Source: Kitasatospora acidiphila
GTDB taxonomy: Bacteria > Actinomycetota > Actinomycetes > Streptomycetales > Streptomycetaceae
Direction of reading: 5' to 3'
Assembly (NCBI RefSeq): GCF_006636205.1
Contig: NZ_VIGB01000003.1
Coordinates: forward strand, 6,822,501-6,886,500
Length of the DNA: 64,000 bases
The stretch's first letter is position 1; each line of letters opens with the position of its first letter. The notes below the pieces were generated by a model. It searched no databases. It saw only the letters and a program-made list of their open reading frames with translations, and was not told the origin of the DNA. The position numbers and the translations under genes were made by a program. Of this stretch, positions 25,640-33,684 are shown piece by piece.

Positions 25640-25841
25640 GGAGGACGGTGGCCGCCGGGTCGTTCGACATCCACGGCGCCACCTTCGGGACAGCCTCGGG
25701 ATCACCCTTCCCGGCGGCGAGGCCGCCCACACCGCCTGCGTGGGCATCGGGCTGGAGCGCCTCGGCTGTGCGTTCTTCTGCCGGCACGGCACCGACCCCG
25801 AGCGCTGGCCCGCCACGGTCCGGAGCCTGCTCACGCCATGA
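25640..25841 (+). pseudogene. Remnant of an amino acid:carrier-protein ligase (class II synthetase-like)
   Basis: Only the last about 65 residues are recognisable: GSFDIHGATFGT, then after a one-base shift LGITLPGGEAAHTACVGIGL, ERLGCAFFCRHGTDPERWPA, stop TGA at 25839. GIGLERLGCAF is motif 3 of class II aminoacyl-tRNA synthetases (Gly-x-Gly-x-Glu-Arg), and the tail HGTDPERWP is that of the ACP-ligase group. Inserting one C in ACAGCC/TCGGG would rejoin the frames. Nothing upstream fits the family, so it is a remnant. Left limit approximate. Confidence 0.45.
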
Positions 25842-25845
25842 CGCA

Positions 25846-25883
25846 CCCCGCCCCGCCGGATCCGGTGATCCGGCGGGGCGGGG
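25846..25883. terminator. Very strong bidirectional terminator
   Basis: CCCCGCCCCGCCGGATC (25846-25862), loop CGGT, GATCCGGCGGGGCGGGG (25867-25883): perfect 17-base stem with tetraloop, 45 bases from the end of the large minus-strand gene. Confidence 0.85.
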
Positions 25884-25927
25884 CGGGCGCTGCGTGGGTC
25901 AGGAGGTGCTCAGGCAGGCCTTGAGGC

Positions 25928-28900
25928 TCACTCCTCGGGCCGGCCGTGATGGTGGTGGTGCTTCTTCTCCAGGCACACCGTGATGGTGAACTCGGCCTCG
26001 TCGCTGCGAACCTGGTTGCCGGACGGATCGGTTGCCGTGGCCACCGCAGTGTTGGTGACGTGGCAGGTGTCGGACTGGCCCTTGTCCGCCCGGTCCGCCC
26101 GGTCCGTCTTGTCGCAGACGAGGTCGTGCTTGGTGACCCGGTACGTCCCGTGGCAGGTGGTGCTCTGGCCGGGGGCGAGGTGGGTTGCGCTGCAGGTGAT
26201 CTCGCTGACGTGGTCGTCCTGGACCGTCACGTTGTGCAGCTCGGTGGTTCCGGTGTTCTGCACGTGGTACGTGTAGTGGACGGTGTCACCGACGAAGAAC
26301 GGGCCGGGCTCGTCGGCCTTCTTGGCCAGGGTGAGGTGCGGCGCCTCGTGCTCGCGCACCCGGATGGTGAACTCGGCCTCGTCGCTGTTGATCTGGTTGC
26401 CCGACGGGTCGGTGGCCCCGGCCACGGCGAGGTTGGTGATGTGGCAGGTGTCGGGGTGCGCCGTTTCGCAGCTGAGGTCGTGCTCGGCGATCGTGTAGGT
26501 GCCGTGGCAGGTGGTGCTGGCGCCGGGGGCGAGGTCGGTGGTGTCGCAGCTGATGCCGGTGACGTGGTTGTCGGTGATCTGCAGGTTGTGCAGCTTGGTG
26601 TTGCCGGTGTTGTGGACGGTGTAGGTGTAGTGGACGGTGTCGCCGACCACGAACGGGCCGGGCTCGTCGGCCTTCTTGGTCAGGGTGAGGGCCGGCGCGT
26701 GCTGACGCACCTCGATCGTGTGGGTGGCCTCCTCGCTCTGGACCTGGTTGCCCGAGGGGTCGGTCGCGGTCGCCACGGCGGTGTTGGTGACGTGGCAGCG
26801 GCTCGCCTGATCGCAGATGAGGTCGTGCTCGGTGATCGTGTAGGTGCCGTGGCAGGTGGTGCCGGCGCCGGGGGCGAGGTCGGTGGTGTCGCACCTGATG
26901 TCGGCGATGTGGTCGTCCGTGACCAGCACGCCGTGCAGTTCGGTGTTGCCGGTGTTGCGGACGGTGTACGTGTAGCGGACGGTGTCACCGACCACGAAAG
27001 GCCCGGGCTCGTCCGCCGCCTTGGCGAGGGTGAGGGCCGACGCCTGGCGCTCGCGCACCTCGACGGTGGCCACGGCCTCCTCGCTCTGGGTCTGGTTGCC
27101 CGACGGGTCGGTGGCGTGCGCCGTGGCGATGTTGGTGACGTGGCAGACCGCGTCGCCGTTGGTGTCGCAGACGTCGAGGTCGTGCTGGGTGACCGTGTAG
27201 CTGCCGTGGCAGGTGGTGCTGGCGCCGGGGGCGAGGTCGGTCGCGTCGCAGCTGATGCCGGTGACGTGGTCGTCGGTGATCTGCAGGTTGTGCAGCTCGG
27301 TGTTGCCGGTGTTGCGGGCGGTGTAGGTGTAGTGGACGGTGTCGCCGACGAGGAACGGCCCGGGCTCGTCCGCCCGCTTGGCGAGGCTGAGCTCCGGCGC
27401 GTGCTCGCGCACCTCGACGGTGGCCGTGGCCTGGTCGCTGCTGGCCTGGTTGCCACCCGGGTCGGTGCCCGACGCCACCGCGATGTTGGTGACGTGGCAC
27501 GGGGCGCCGGGCGGGTTGGTCTGGTGGCAGACGTCGACATCGGCTTGGGTGACCGTGTAGGTGCCGTGGCAGGTGGTGCTCGCGCCGGCGGTGAGGTCGG
27601 TCGTGCCGCAGCTGATGCCGCCGACCCGGTCGTCGGTGACCAGCACGCCGTGCAGCTCGGTGGTTCCGGTGTTCTGCACGGTGTAGGAGTAGTGCACGGT
27701 GTCGCCGACGAAGAACGGGCCGGGCTCGTCCGCGCTCTTGGTCAGGGTGACGTGCGGTGTTCCGACCGGCAGGGTCGCGTCGGTCTCCGGGGAGGTGACG
27801 CTCTGGCCGTCCTCGGTGAGACCGGTGGCGGTGGCCGTGTTGGTCACGAAGCCGGCCGTGCCGTCGTCCTGGGTGATCGTGTAGCTGCCGGTGCAGGTGG
27901 TGCTGTCACCCGGGGAGCCCACCGGCTGCAGGGTGGTCGACTGGCAGCTGATGCCGGTGACGTGGTCGTCGTTCACCTTGACGTCGTGGAGCACCGCACC
28001 ACCGGTGTTGCGGACGGTGTAGTCGAAGGCGACCGTCTGGCCGACATGGTAGGGGCCGGAGGTCCGGGTCGCCTTCTCGACTTCCAGACCCGGCGGCTGG
28101 TCGAGCGGCACGCTCTCCGAGGACGGCAGCGAGGTGACCGTCTCACCGTCCGAGGTGCCGGTCGCGGTGGCCGTGTTGTCGATGGACCCGTGCCTCACAT
28201 CGGCGGCCGTGACGGTGTAGGTGGCGGTACAGGTGACCGTCTCGTTGGGTGCCAGCGTCGTGGTGGGGCAGCTCACCGGGCCGATCTTCGGATCGTTGAC
28301 GGTGAGCCCGTTGATGGTCGTGCCACCGGAGTTGGTCACCACGAACTGGTAGGGCACCCGGGAACCGGCCACCAGGTCACCCGGCAGCGGCTTGACCACC
28401 TGCTTGACCAGGTTCAGCCGGGGCAGCGGCTGGTCGGAGGTGACGACCACGTGGCGGATCAGGTGCTCGTCGGTGAACAGGCCGGTGGAGGCGGCGAAGC
28501 CGAACTTGTAGGTGGGCGGCACCGGCATCGGGGCCGGGGTGTGGAGCACCTGCTGGAACCCGTGGCCGTCGTTGAAGTCGATGGACACGGTCAGGACCGG
28601 GTTGGGCGCCGGGCTGAGCTCGATGTGCACCCGGCGGCGGGACTCCTCCAGCGCGGCCTCGGCCTCCTGCGGGGTGGCACCCGGGGGCAGCGCGGTGGTC
28701 GGGCCCTGCAGGCGGCCGGGCAACGTGCTGGGCCAGGGGCTGCTGGTGCTGAAGTTGCTGCTGGTGGCGGTCATGAAGCAGTAGCCCTCGAGACCGTCAC
28801 CCGGGCCGCGCACCGTGACCATGTTGGCGCCGGGTGCGGGGATGCGGAACCCGGTTCCGGCGGGCGACCTGGGGTTGCAGCCGTTGCCGCGGTGCTCCCA

Positions 28901-29596
28901 GTCGCCGAAGTAGTTCCCGAGGACGTCGAGGCCGACGCCCAGGTAGCCGCGGTCGACGCCGGGCAGGAACGTGTTGCTGGGGACGTCGTCGGGAAGCTTC
29001 TGCGCGTATCCGAGGCTGCCGCCGAAGGCACCCGGGTGGGTCAGCGCGCCATCGCCGTTGACCAGGAAGAACGAGATCCCGTCGGCCGGGGTGTTGGGGG
29101 TGGTGCTCCCGTACTGCCACTGGTCGAAGGTGACGTTGAGACCCTCGTTGGCCGGGACCGGGTTGTTGTAGAGGACGGCACCCGACTGGTCGTTCCTGGA
29201 GTCCGTCAGCCGCAGGTAGCCGTAGGGGGCGGCGTTGTTGGGCGGCACCGGGCCGATGCCCGGGTCGCAACCGCCGAGCGGGTGATCCCCGGGGGCCGGC
29301 GGTGAGGGAACCTCGGCCGCGCCGGTGAGGCAGGCCGACCCGACGCCGGTGAAGTCCGGGGCGTCGACTCCCGTGAAGGTCTCGTTGACCAGGGTGGAGC
29401 CGGCGGCCCGGGTCTGGCGCCCGGCGTTCGGCTCGGTCTTCACCAGGTCACGGGTCTTGGGCAGCGCGTGCGCGGTGCCGGTGGCGCCGAACGACAGGCC
29501 GATGCCCAGGACCATCGTGAGGGCCGCCGCAGCGAACCGGGATCGGGACCTCCGGACCCGGGGACCGGGCGGGGGTGGGTTCTCTACAGGTCTCAT
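25928..29596 (-). CDS. Large secreted protein: L-type lectin domain plus seven DUF7507 repeats
   Basis: A 1222-residue exported protein. Signal peptide with a basic n-region (RRSRSRFAAAALTMVLGIGL) and cleavage around AHA. Residues about 60-380 resemble a legume-lectin-like glycan-binding domain (NVTFDQWQYG, DGISFFLVNGDGALTHPGAF, GLDVLGNYFG). Then seven copies of a 110-120-residue beta-sandwich, DUF7507/DUF11 type, each with ADEPGPF(F/V)VGDTVHYTY-like starts, LAPGASTTCHGTYT and TNTAVATATDPSGNQ, each with a conserved Cys pair. The tail is KKHHHHHGRPEE without LPXTG or membrane anchor. Likely a cell-surface or extracellular adhesin. Start 29596 preferred over 29623. Confidence 0.85.
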   Translation of the reverse strand: MRPVENPPPPGPRVRRSRSRFAAAALTMVLGIGLSFGATGTAHALPKTRDLVKTEPNAGRQTRAAGSTLVNETFTGVDAPDFTGVGSACLTGAAEVPSPPAPGDHPLGGCDPGIGPVPPNNAAPYGYLRLTDSRNDQSGAVLYNNPVPANEGLNVTFDQWQYGSTTPNTPADGISFFLVNGDGALTHPGAFGGSLGYAQKLPDDVPSNTFLPGVDRGYLGVGLDVLGNYFGDWEHRGNGCNPRSPAGTGFRIPAPGANMVTVRGPGDGLEGYCFMTATSSNFSTSSPWPSTLPGRLQGPTTALPPGATPQEAEAALEESRRRVHIELSPAPNPVLTVSIDFNDGHGFQQVLHTPAPMPVPPTYKFGFAASTGLFTDEHLIRHVVVTSDQPLPRLNLVKQVVKPLPGDLVAGSRVPYQFVVTNSGGTTINGLTVNDPKIGPVSCPTTTLAPNETVTCTATYTVTAADVRHGSIDNTATATGTSDGETVTSLPSSESVPLDQPPGLEVEKATRTSGPYHVGQTVAFDYTVRNTGGAVLHDVKVNDDHVTGISCQSTTLQPVGSPGDSTTCTGSYTITQDDGTAGFVTNTATATGLTEDGQSVTSPETDATLPVGTPHVTLTKSADEPGPFFVGDTVHYSYTVQNTGTTELHGVLVTDDRVGGISCGTTDLTAGASTTCHGTYTVTQADVDVCHQTNPPGAPCHVTNIAVASGTDPGGNQASSDQATATVEVREHAPELSLAKRADEPGPFLVGDTVHYTYTARNTGNTELHNLQITDDHVTGISCDATDLAPGASTTCHGSYTVTQHDLDVCDTNGDAVCHVTNIATAHATDPSGNQTQSEEAVATVEVRERQASALTLAKAADEPGPFVVGDTVRYTYTVRNTGNTELHGVLVTDDHIADIRCDTTDLAPGAGTTCHGTYTITEHDLICDQASRCHVTNTAVATATDPSGNQVQSEEATHTIEVRQHAPALTLTKKADEPGPFVVGDTVHYTYTVHNTGNTKLHNLQITDNHVTGISCDTTDLAPGASTTCHGTYTIAEHDLSCETAHPDTCHITNLAVAGATDPSGNQINSDEAEFTIRVREHEAPHLTLAKKADEPGPFFVGDTVHYTYHVQNTGTTELHNVTVQDDHVSEITCSATHLAPGQSTTCHGTYRVTKHDLVCDKTDRADRADKGQSDTCHVTNTAVATATDPSGNQVRSDEAEFTITVCLEKKHHHHHGRPEE
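25960..28420 (-). repeat. Seven tandem DUF7507 coding repeats
   Basis: Within the gene above, units of about 330-370 bases. Units 3 to 7 (carboxy-terminal) are close to each other; units 1 and 2 (28420-27750) have diverged. Typical shared wording on the plus strand is GTGGACGGTGTC and GTGCCGTGGCAGGTGGT, repeated at the same place in each unit. The similarity makes expansion or collapse by recombination likely. Confidence 0.8.
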
Positions 29597-29767
29597 GCCC
29601 ACTATCGATAGCAGTGACGCCATGTATCGGACACCGCTACAGACCGCTAATGGTTCGTGGGCACCCGGTTGGCGGACAGTCAGCCGTTCAAGCGGCCAGC
29701 AGCCCTGACGGCGGATCGGACCGCGACGATTGCCGATCCACCGTCAGACACGCCCGGCCGAGTGCCC

Positions 29768-31324
29768 TCAGGCGGTGCGGCGCCGGTGGCGCAGCTGCTG
29801 GACCAGCGCCCACAGGCCACCGCAGGCGACGAGCAGGGTGGCCGCGGCGCCGACGTAGAAGCCGAAGTCCAGGCCCGTCGAGCTGAGGCAGCGGCGGGCC
29901 AGTGCGGCCCGCATGGGACTCGAGGCGTGTGCGGCGCCGCAGGCGCTGGTCCCGAGGTCGACCGCCAGCATGCCCAGTACCACCGCCGAGGCGGTGGCGA
30001 GCAGGCCGATGGGTATCGCCGCCCAGCAGACGCCGGTACCGAGGCGGGACCGGCGGGGCCAGGCCGTGGCCAGAGCCAGCACGGTGAGCAGCGCCATCGC
30101 CACGGTGGGCGGCCAGATCCACGGTGCCGCCTCCCAGGAGGTCTTGCCGAGCAGCAGGTCCAAGCCCGTGATGGCCTCGCTCTCCCGCCACTGGTCCCAC
30201 AAGGGCAGTGCCAGCAGCGACACCAGCGAGAGCACTCCGGCCGCCGCGACGGTGATGCGCGGACCGCGATGGGTGGGAGCCGCGCCGGCCGCCGCGCCGA
30301 GGGGGACGGTGGCCGCCGGGAACCCCGGCGGGGGGAACTGCGGTGCGTCGTGGACGATGCTGGCCATCACCACGGGGGTCGGGGGCGGCCCGGCGGTCGC
30401 CGCTGCGGTCGGAGTGGGCGCTGCGATGGGCGCGGGAGTGGGCGCTGCAGTGGCTGTGGGCGCGGCCCCCGCGGCGACCGCCCGCAGCACGGCCTGGACC
30501 TCGTACGTCGAACTCGGCCGCGCGGCCGGGTCCTTGGCGAGCAGCCGCATCACCAGGGCGTCGAGGGCGGCGGGGACGTCGGGGCGGAGCGCACTCGGGG
30601 CGACGGGAGTGCGTCGCAGGTGCGCGTTCATCATGGCGAGCGGGCCGGTCTCCTGGAACGGCGGGGCGCCGGTGAGGAACTCGTGCAGCACGCAGCCCAG
30701 CGCGTACAGGTCGGAGCGGGCGTCGCCCGGTGCGCCGTCGAACCGCTCCGGGGCCATGTAGGCCAGGGTGCCCATGACTTGGCTGGACTGGTTGGTGCCT
30801 TCCATGTAGCGGGCGATCCCGAAGTCCAGCACCTTGACCTCGCCGCCGGCGGTCAGCATCAGGTTCGCCGGCTTGAGGTCGCGGTGCACCACGTTCGCCT
30901 GGTGTGCGGCGCCCAAGGCGGCGGCCGTCTGGTCCGCCCAGTCCACCGCCGTCGGCACCGGTGGCGGGCCGTCCGCGCGAAGCCGCGCCGCCAGATTGCT
31001 CCCGGCCACGAACTCCATCACCAGGAAGAGCGTGCCGTCGGCCGGGTCCTGCCCGATGTCGTGCACGGTCACCACACTGCGGTGGTTCAGGCCACCGGCC
31101 GTGCGGGCCTCCCGGAAGAACAGGTCCACCGAGCCAGGACTCACCTGGTGCGGCAGCAACTTGACGGCCACCGGGCGGCCGATGACCTGGTCCCGGCCCT
31201 CCCAGACTTCACCCATACCGCCTCGGCCGATGAACCTCACCAGCTCGTACCGGTCCGCCAGAACCCGCACCCCGCCCGCACCTCCCCGTTTGCGCGGGGC
31301 GTTGGGCCCCGCTACGCGAGCCAT
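29768..31324 (-). CDS. Ser/Thr protein kinase, PknB-like, with C-terminal membrane segments
   Basis: A 518-residue kinase. Catalytic domain about 25-285: P-loop IGRGGMGEVWEG, lysine PVAVKLLPH, HRDLKPANLMLTAGG, DFGIARYMEG, and GTLAYMAPERFDGAPGDARS. A Pro/Ala/Thr-rich linker (about 290-350) precedes four hydrophobic segments (RITVAAAGVLSLVSLLALPL, ATVAMALLTVLALA region, ATASAVVLGMLAVDLG and the last at VGAAATLLVACGGLWALVQQ). No PASTA domains, unlike PknB itself. Substrates unknown; a membrane-anchored sensor kinase is likely. Downstream of the lectin-repeat gene's start, same strand, gap 170 bases. Confidence 0.9.
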   Translation of the reverse strand: MARVAGPNAPRKRGGAGGVRVLADRYELVRFIGRGGMGEVWEGRDQVIGRPVAVKLLPHQVSPGSVDLFFREARTAGGLNHRSVVTVHDIGQDPADGTLFLVMEFVAGSNLAARLRADGPPPVPTAVDWADQTAAALGAAHQANVVHRDLKPANLMLTAGGEVKVLDFGIARYMEGTNQSSQVMGTLAYMAPERFDGAPGDARSDLYALGCVLHEFLTGAPPFQETGPLAMMNAHLRRTPVAPSALRPDVPAALDALVMRLLAKDPAARPSSTYEVQAVLRAVAAGAAPTATAAPTPAPIAAPTPTAAATAGPPPTPVVMASIVHDAPQFPPPGFPAATVPLGAAAGAAPTHRGPRITVAAAGVLSLVSLLALPLWDQWRESEAITGLDLLLGKTSWEAAPWIWPPTVAMALLTVLALATAWPRRSRLGTGVCWAAIPIGLLATASAVVLGMLAVDLGTSACGAAHASSPMRAALARRCLSSTGLDFGFYVGAAATLLVACGGLWALVQQLRHRRRTA

Positions 31325-31469
31325 TCAACCGCACCGGCTCGGTGGGCCGCCGGTTCACGGCCCGCGAGTGGCCACCTTTTTGTGGGTACTTGGCGGTCGA
31401 TCACGGGTGGGTGAAGCTGATTGCGCGCAGGCGGTGATCAGTTCAGGTGGGAGTCGGGGTGGCGAGGCG

Positions 31470-31820
31470 TCAGGTGGCCGACCGGGCGGCCGCGAGCTGC
31501 TCCAGGCGGCGGTGGCCCCAATCGGAGAGCGGGGCCAGCGCGGTGGCGAGGTCACGGCCGAAACCGGTCAGCGAATAGACGGTCTTGAGCGGCAGCACGT
31601 CGTGCACCTCGCGGTGCACCAGGCCGTCCTCCGCCATCTCGCGGAGCGCCTGCGTCAGCACCTTCTCGCTGAGACCCGGCAGCTTCCGGCGCAGCTCGCC
31701 GGGGCGCTGCGGGCCGGATTCCAGCAGCCAGAGCAGCACCGTCTTCCACTTGCCGTCGATCACGGCGATCGCGGCGGTCACTCCGCAGACATTCGGGTCC
31801 TGAGCTCGACTGCGCGTCAC
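31470..31820 (-). CDS. HxlR family transcriptional regulator
   Basis: A 116-residue winged-helix HxlR regulator: conserved Cys (NVCGVTAAIAVIDGKWKTVL, the Lys-Trp pair of the family), RRKLPGLSEKVLTQALREM as recognition helix, and the wing LPLKTVYSLTGFGRDL. GTG at 31820 with AGGAT ahead. Divergent from an imine reductase-like gene with only 27 bases between them; the two share a regulatory region and the regulator probably controls the reductase. Confidence 0.9.
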   Translation of the reverse strand: MTRSRAQDPNVCGVTAAIAVIDGKWKTVLLWLLESGPQRPGELRRKLPGLSEKVLTQALREMAEDGLVHREVHDVLPLKTVYSLTGFGRDLATALAPLSDWGHRRLEQLAAARSAT

Positions 31821-31847
31821 TGTCCATCCTCATATGGGAGTTGAAGC

Positions 31848-32735
31848 ATGTCCGAAAACCTTGACCAGTCTGCCGTCACCGTGCTCGGCCTGGGGCCGAT
31901 GGGGCGGGCACTGGCCGGCGCGTTCCTCGACGCGGGGCTGCGGACCACGGTGTGGAACCGGACGCCGGGCCGGGACGGGGAGTTGGCCGCGCGGGGTGCG
32001 GCCGCTGCGGGATCGGCGGAAGAAGCAGCTGCGGCAGCCGAGTTGATCGTGGTCTGCGTGGTGAACGACGACGCGGTGGACGCCATCGTGCGCCGGCCGG
32101 AGGTGGCCGACGCACTGCGCGGCCGCACGGTGGTCAACCTGACGGCCGATACTCCGGGCCGGGCCCGGGAGTCGGCACGGTGGGCGGCCGAGCAGGGGAT
32201 CCGCTACCTGGACGGTGCGATCATGACGCCGACCACCTCCATCGGCACGCCTGCCGCGGTGATCAACTACGCCGGCCCGGCGGAGCTGCACCAGGAGCTG
32301 CGGCCGACCCTGGCCGCGCTGGGCGGGACGCAGACCCACCTCGGCGAGGAGGTCGGGCGCGCCGCTGCCTACGAGATCGCGCTGCTCGACATCTTCTGGA
32401 CCGCGATGGCGGGTTATGCGCACGCCTTGGCGATCGCGCGGGCGGAAGGCATCGGCGCGCGGGAGCTGCTGCCGTTCGCGAAGGGCATCGGTGCGATCCT
32501 GCCGCCGCTCTTCGAACAGGGCGCGGCGGACCTGGACGGCGGCGCCTTCTCCGGTGCGGGCAACCCGATGACCTCGGCGGTGTCATCGATGGCCCATGTC
32601 GTGCACGTCAGTGAGGAGCACGGCATCGACGCCGGTGTGATGCGTGCCGCCGAGGCCATGGCCCGTCGCGCCATCGAGCTGGGGCACGGCGCGGACGGCT
32701 TCCTGCGGACCGCGGAGGTGCTCGGGCACCGGTAA
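31848..32735 (+). CDS. Imine reductase-like NADP-binding 6-phosphogluconate dehydrogenase family protein
   Basis: A 295-residue beta-hydroxyacid dehydrogenase/imine reductase family enzyme. Rossmann motif VTVLGLGPMGRALAG, with WNRTPGRDGELA after beta-2 (Asn-Arg, NADP preference). The imine-reductase-like segment LDGAIMTPTTSIGTP and helices such as EEVGRAAAYEIALLDIFWTA with FWTAMAGYAHALAIARAEG in the dimer domain. Candidate catalytic acid D (position of ALLDIF). RBS GGGAG 9 bases ahead. Divergent from the HxlR regulator. Substrate unknown, could be imines or 2-oxo/hydroxy acids. Confidence 0.85.
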   Translation: MSENLDQSAVTVLGLGPMGRALAGAFLDAGLRTTVWNRTPGRDGELAARGAAAAGSAEEAAAAAELIVVCVVNDDAVDAIVRRPEVADALRGRTVVNLTADTPGRARESARWAAEQGIRYLDGAIMTPTTSIGTPAAVINYAGPAELHQELRPTLAALGGTQTHLGEEVGRAAAYEIALLDIFWTAMAGYAHALAIARAEGIGARELLPFAKGIGAILPPLFEQGAADLDGGAFSGAGNPMTSAVSSMAHVVHVSEEHGIDAGVMRAAEAMARRAIELGHGADGFLRTAEVLGHR

Positions 32736-32740
32736 AGGAG

Positions 32741-32766
32741 AGGTGGGCCGGCGGTCCGGCCCACCT
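32741..32766. terminator. Bidirectional terminator
   Basis: AGGTGGGCCGG (32741-32751), loop CGGT, CCGGCCCACCT (32756-32766), perfect 11-base stem between convergent genes. Confidence 0.8.
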
Positions 32767-32777
32767 TCAGCCAGCGG

Positions 32778-33371
32778 CTAGCAGGTCGGGCACGGCTTGC
32801 AGGGCAGCACCTGGACGTTGTCGATCACCGGGCCGGCGTAGCCGGTGGTGGCGCTGGCGAACGAGAGGGTGGTGGTGGCGTTGGCGGCGACGAAGGTGAA
32901 CTGGCGGCCCACGTAGCCCATGGTGGTGGTGGACTTGCCGGTGATGTTGAAGCTGAAGTCCTGGAAGTCCTGGCCGTCGATGTCGGCGTGGCCGGTCTTG
33001 ACCGTCGGGCCGACCACCGGGTTGCCGGCCAGGGAATAGGTCACCGTGTAGGTGGTGCCCGGGGTGGTGGTGAAGGTCTGGGCGATGGTGCCGGCGGTGC
33101 TGCCGTTCAGGTCCACGGACTGGTCGCCCTCGGCGGCCTGCCAGAAGCCGGCGCCGATCAGGTCGACGTTGCCGCTGGTGACCTGCCACGGGCCGATGCT
33201 CTGGCCGGTGCCGGGCTCGGTGAACGAGTTGGCGGGGGCGGTCGGGAACTCGAAGCTGCCGTCGTCGAAGCGGCTGGGGGTGGCGGCCTGGCCCGGGGCG
33301 GCCAGCGCGGTGGCGCTGCCGAGCAGCAGGGTGGCGACGGCGAGGGTGGTGCTGGTGCGCGAGAACTTCAT
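32778..33371 (-). CDS. Secreted DUF642/choice-of-anchor-C-like protein
   Basis: A 197-residue exported protein. Signal peptide FSRTSTTLAVATLLLGSATA followed by APGQAA. Mature part is a galactose-binding-like beta-sandwich as in DUF642: FDDGSFEFPTAPANSFTEPG, IGPWQVTSGNVDLIGAGFWQ, AEGDQSVDLNGSTAGTIAQT, TYTVTYSLAGNPVVG, and LSFASATTGYAGPVIDNVQV. Ends with CKPCPTC, three Cys. RBS GAGGAA ahead of ATG at 33371. Probably binds carbohydrate or cell wall; unproven. Confidence 0.82.
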   Translation of the reverse strand: MKFSRTSTTLAVATLLLGSATALAAPGQAATPSRFDDGSFEFPTAPANSFTEPGTGQSIGPWQVTSGNVDLIGAGFWQAAEGDQSVDLNGSTAGTIAQTFTTTPGTTYTVTYSLAGNPVVGPTVKTGHADIDGQDFQDFSFNITGKSTTTMGYVGRQFTFVAANATTTLSFASATTGYAGPVIDNVQVLPCKPCPTC

Positions 33372-33684
33372 GAGTTCCTCCCCAAGGTGTCGCGCTGCGG
33401 CGGCCGCTGACCGGCCGCATGCAGAGCATCTACCGTCAGCTCGGGTGATGCCAAGACGGGCGCGGTGGCGCGATGCGGTCGCGCCCTGCGGCCGAGCGCT
33501 GGTTGCGCCGGACGGGGTGGTGAATTCAGACGTACACGCCCGTTCGTGCTGCCCGGCACGCCCCCGCACCAGATATCAGTCCGGTACTGATCACGGTCAA
33601 TCCGCCGACGGAAAGCGGGACTTCATGGCACCATGAGTGCTCGCCATGCGGCGTGATCACCTTCGAGGGGAGGGGAACGGCAGC
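33372..33684. other. Intergenic, 313 bases, divergent; short palindrome
   Basis: Lies between the DUF642-like gene and the P-loop ATPase. The main feature is ATCAGT-CCGGT-ACTGAT at 33575-33591, a perfect 6-base inverted repeat, a possible operator. The segment 33560-33620 is less GC-rich than the surroundings and is the likely promoter of the ATPase gene. Confidence 0.4.

Noticed and set aside
25928..25990. Poly-His tail as a cloning tag
   Set aside because: Five His within a natural charged tail, mixed His codons, and the rest of the gene is native; no vector sequence around.
25946..29305. A 1119-codon plus-strand open frame opposite the repeat protein
   Set aside because: Val/Gly/Arg-rich shadow of the repeated coding strand; no start site or conserved motif, and the opposite strand has signal peptide and domains.
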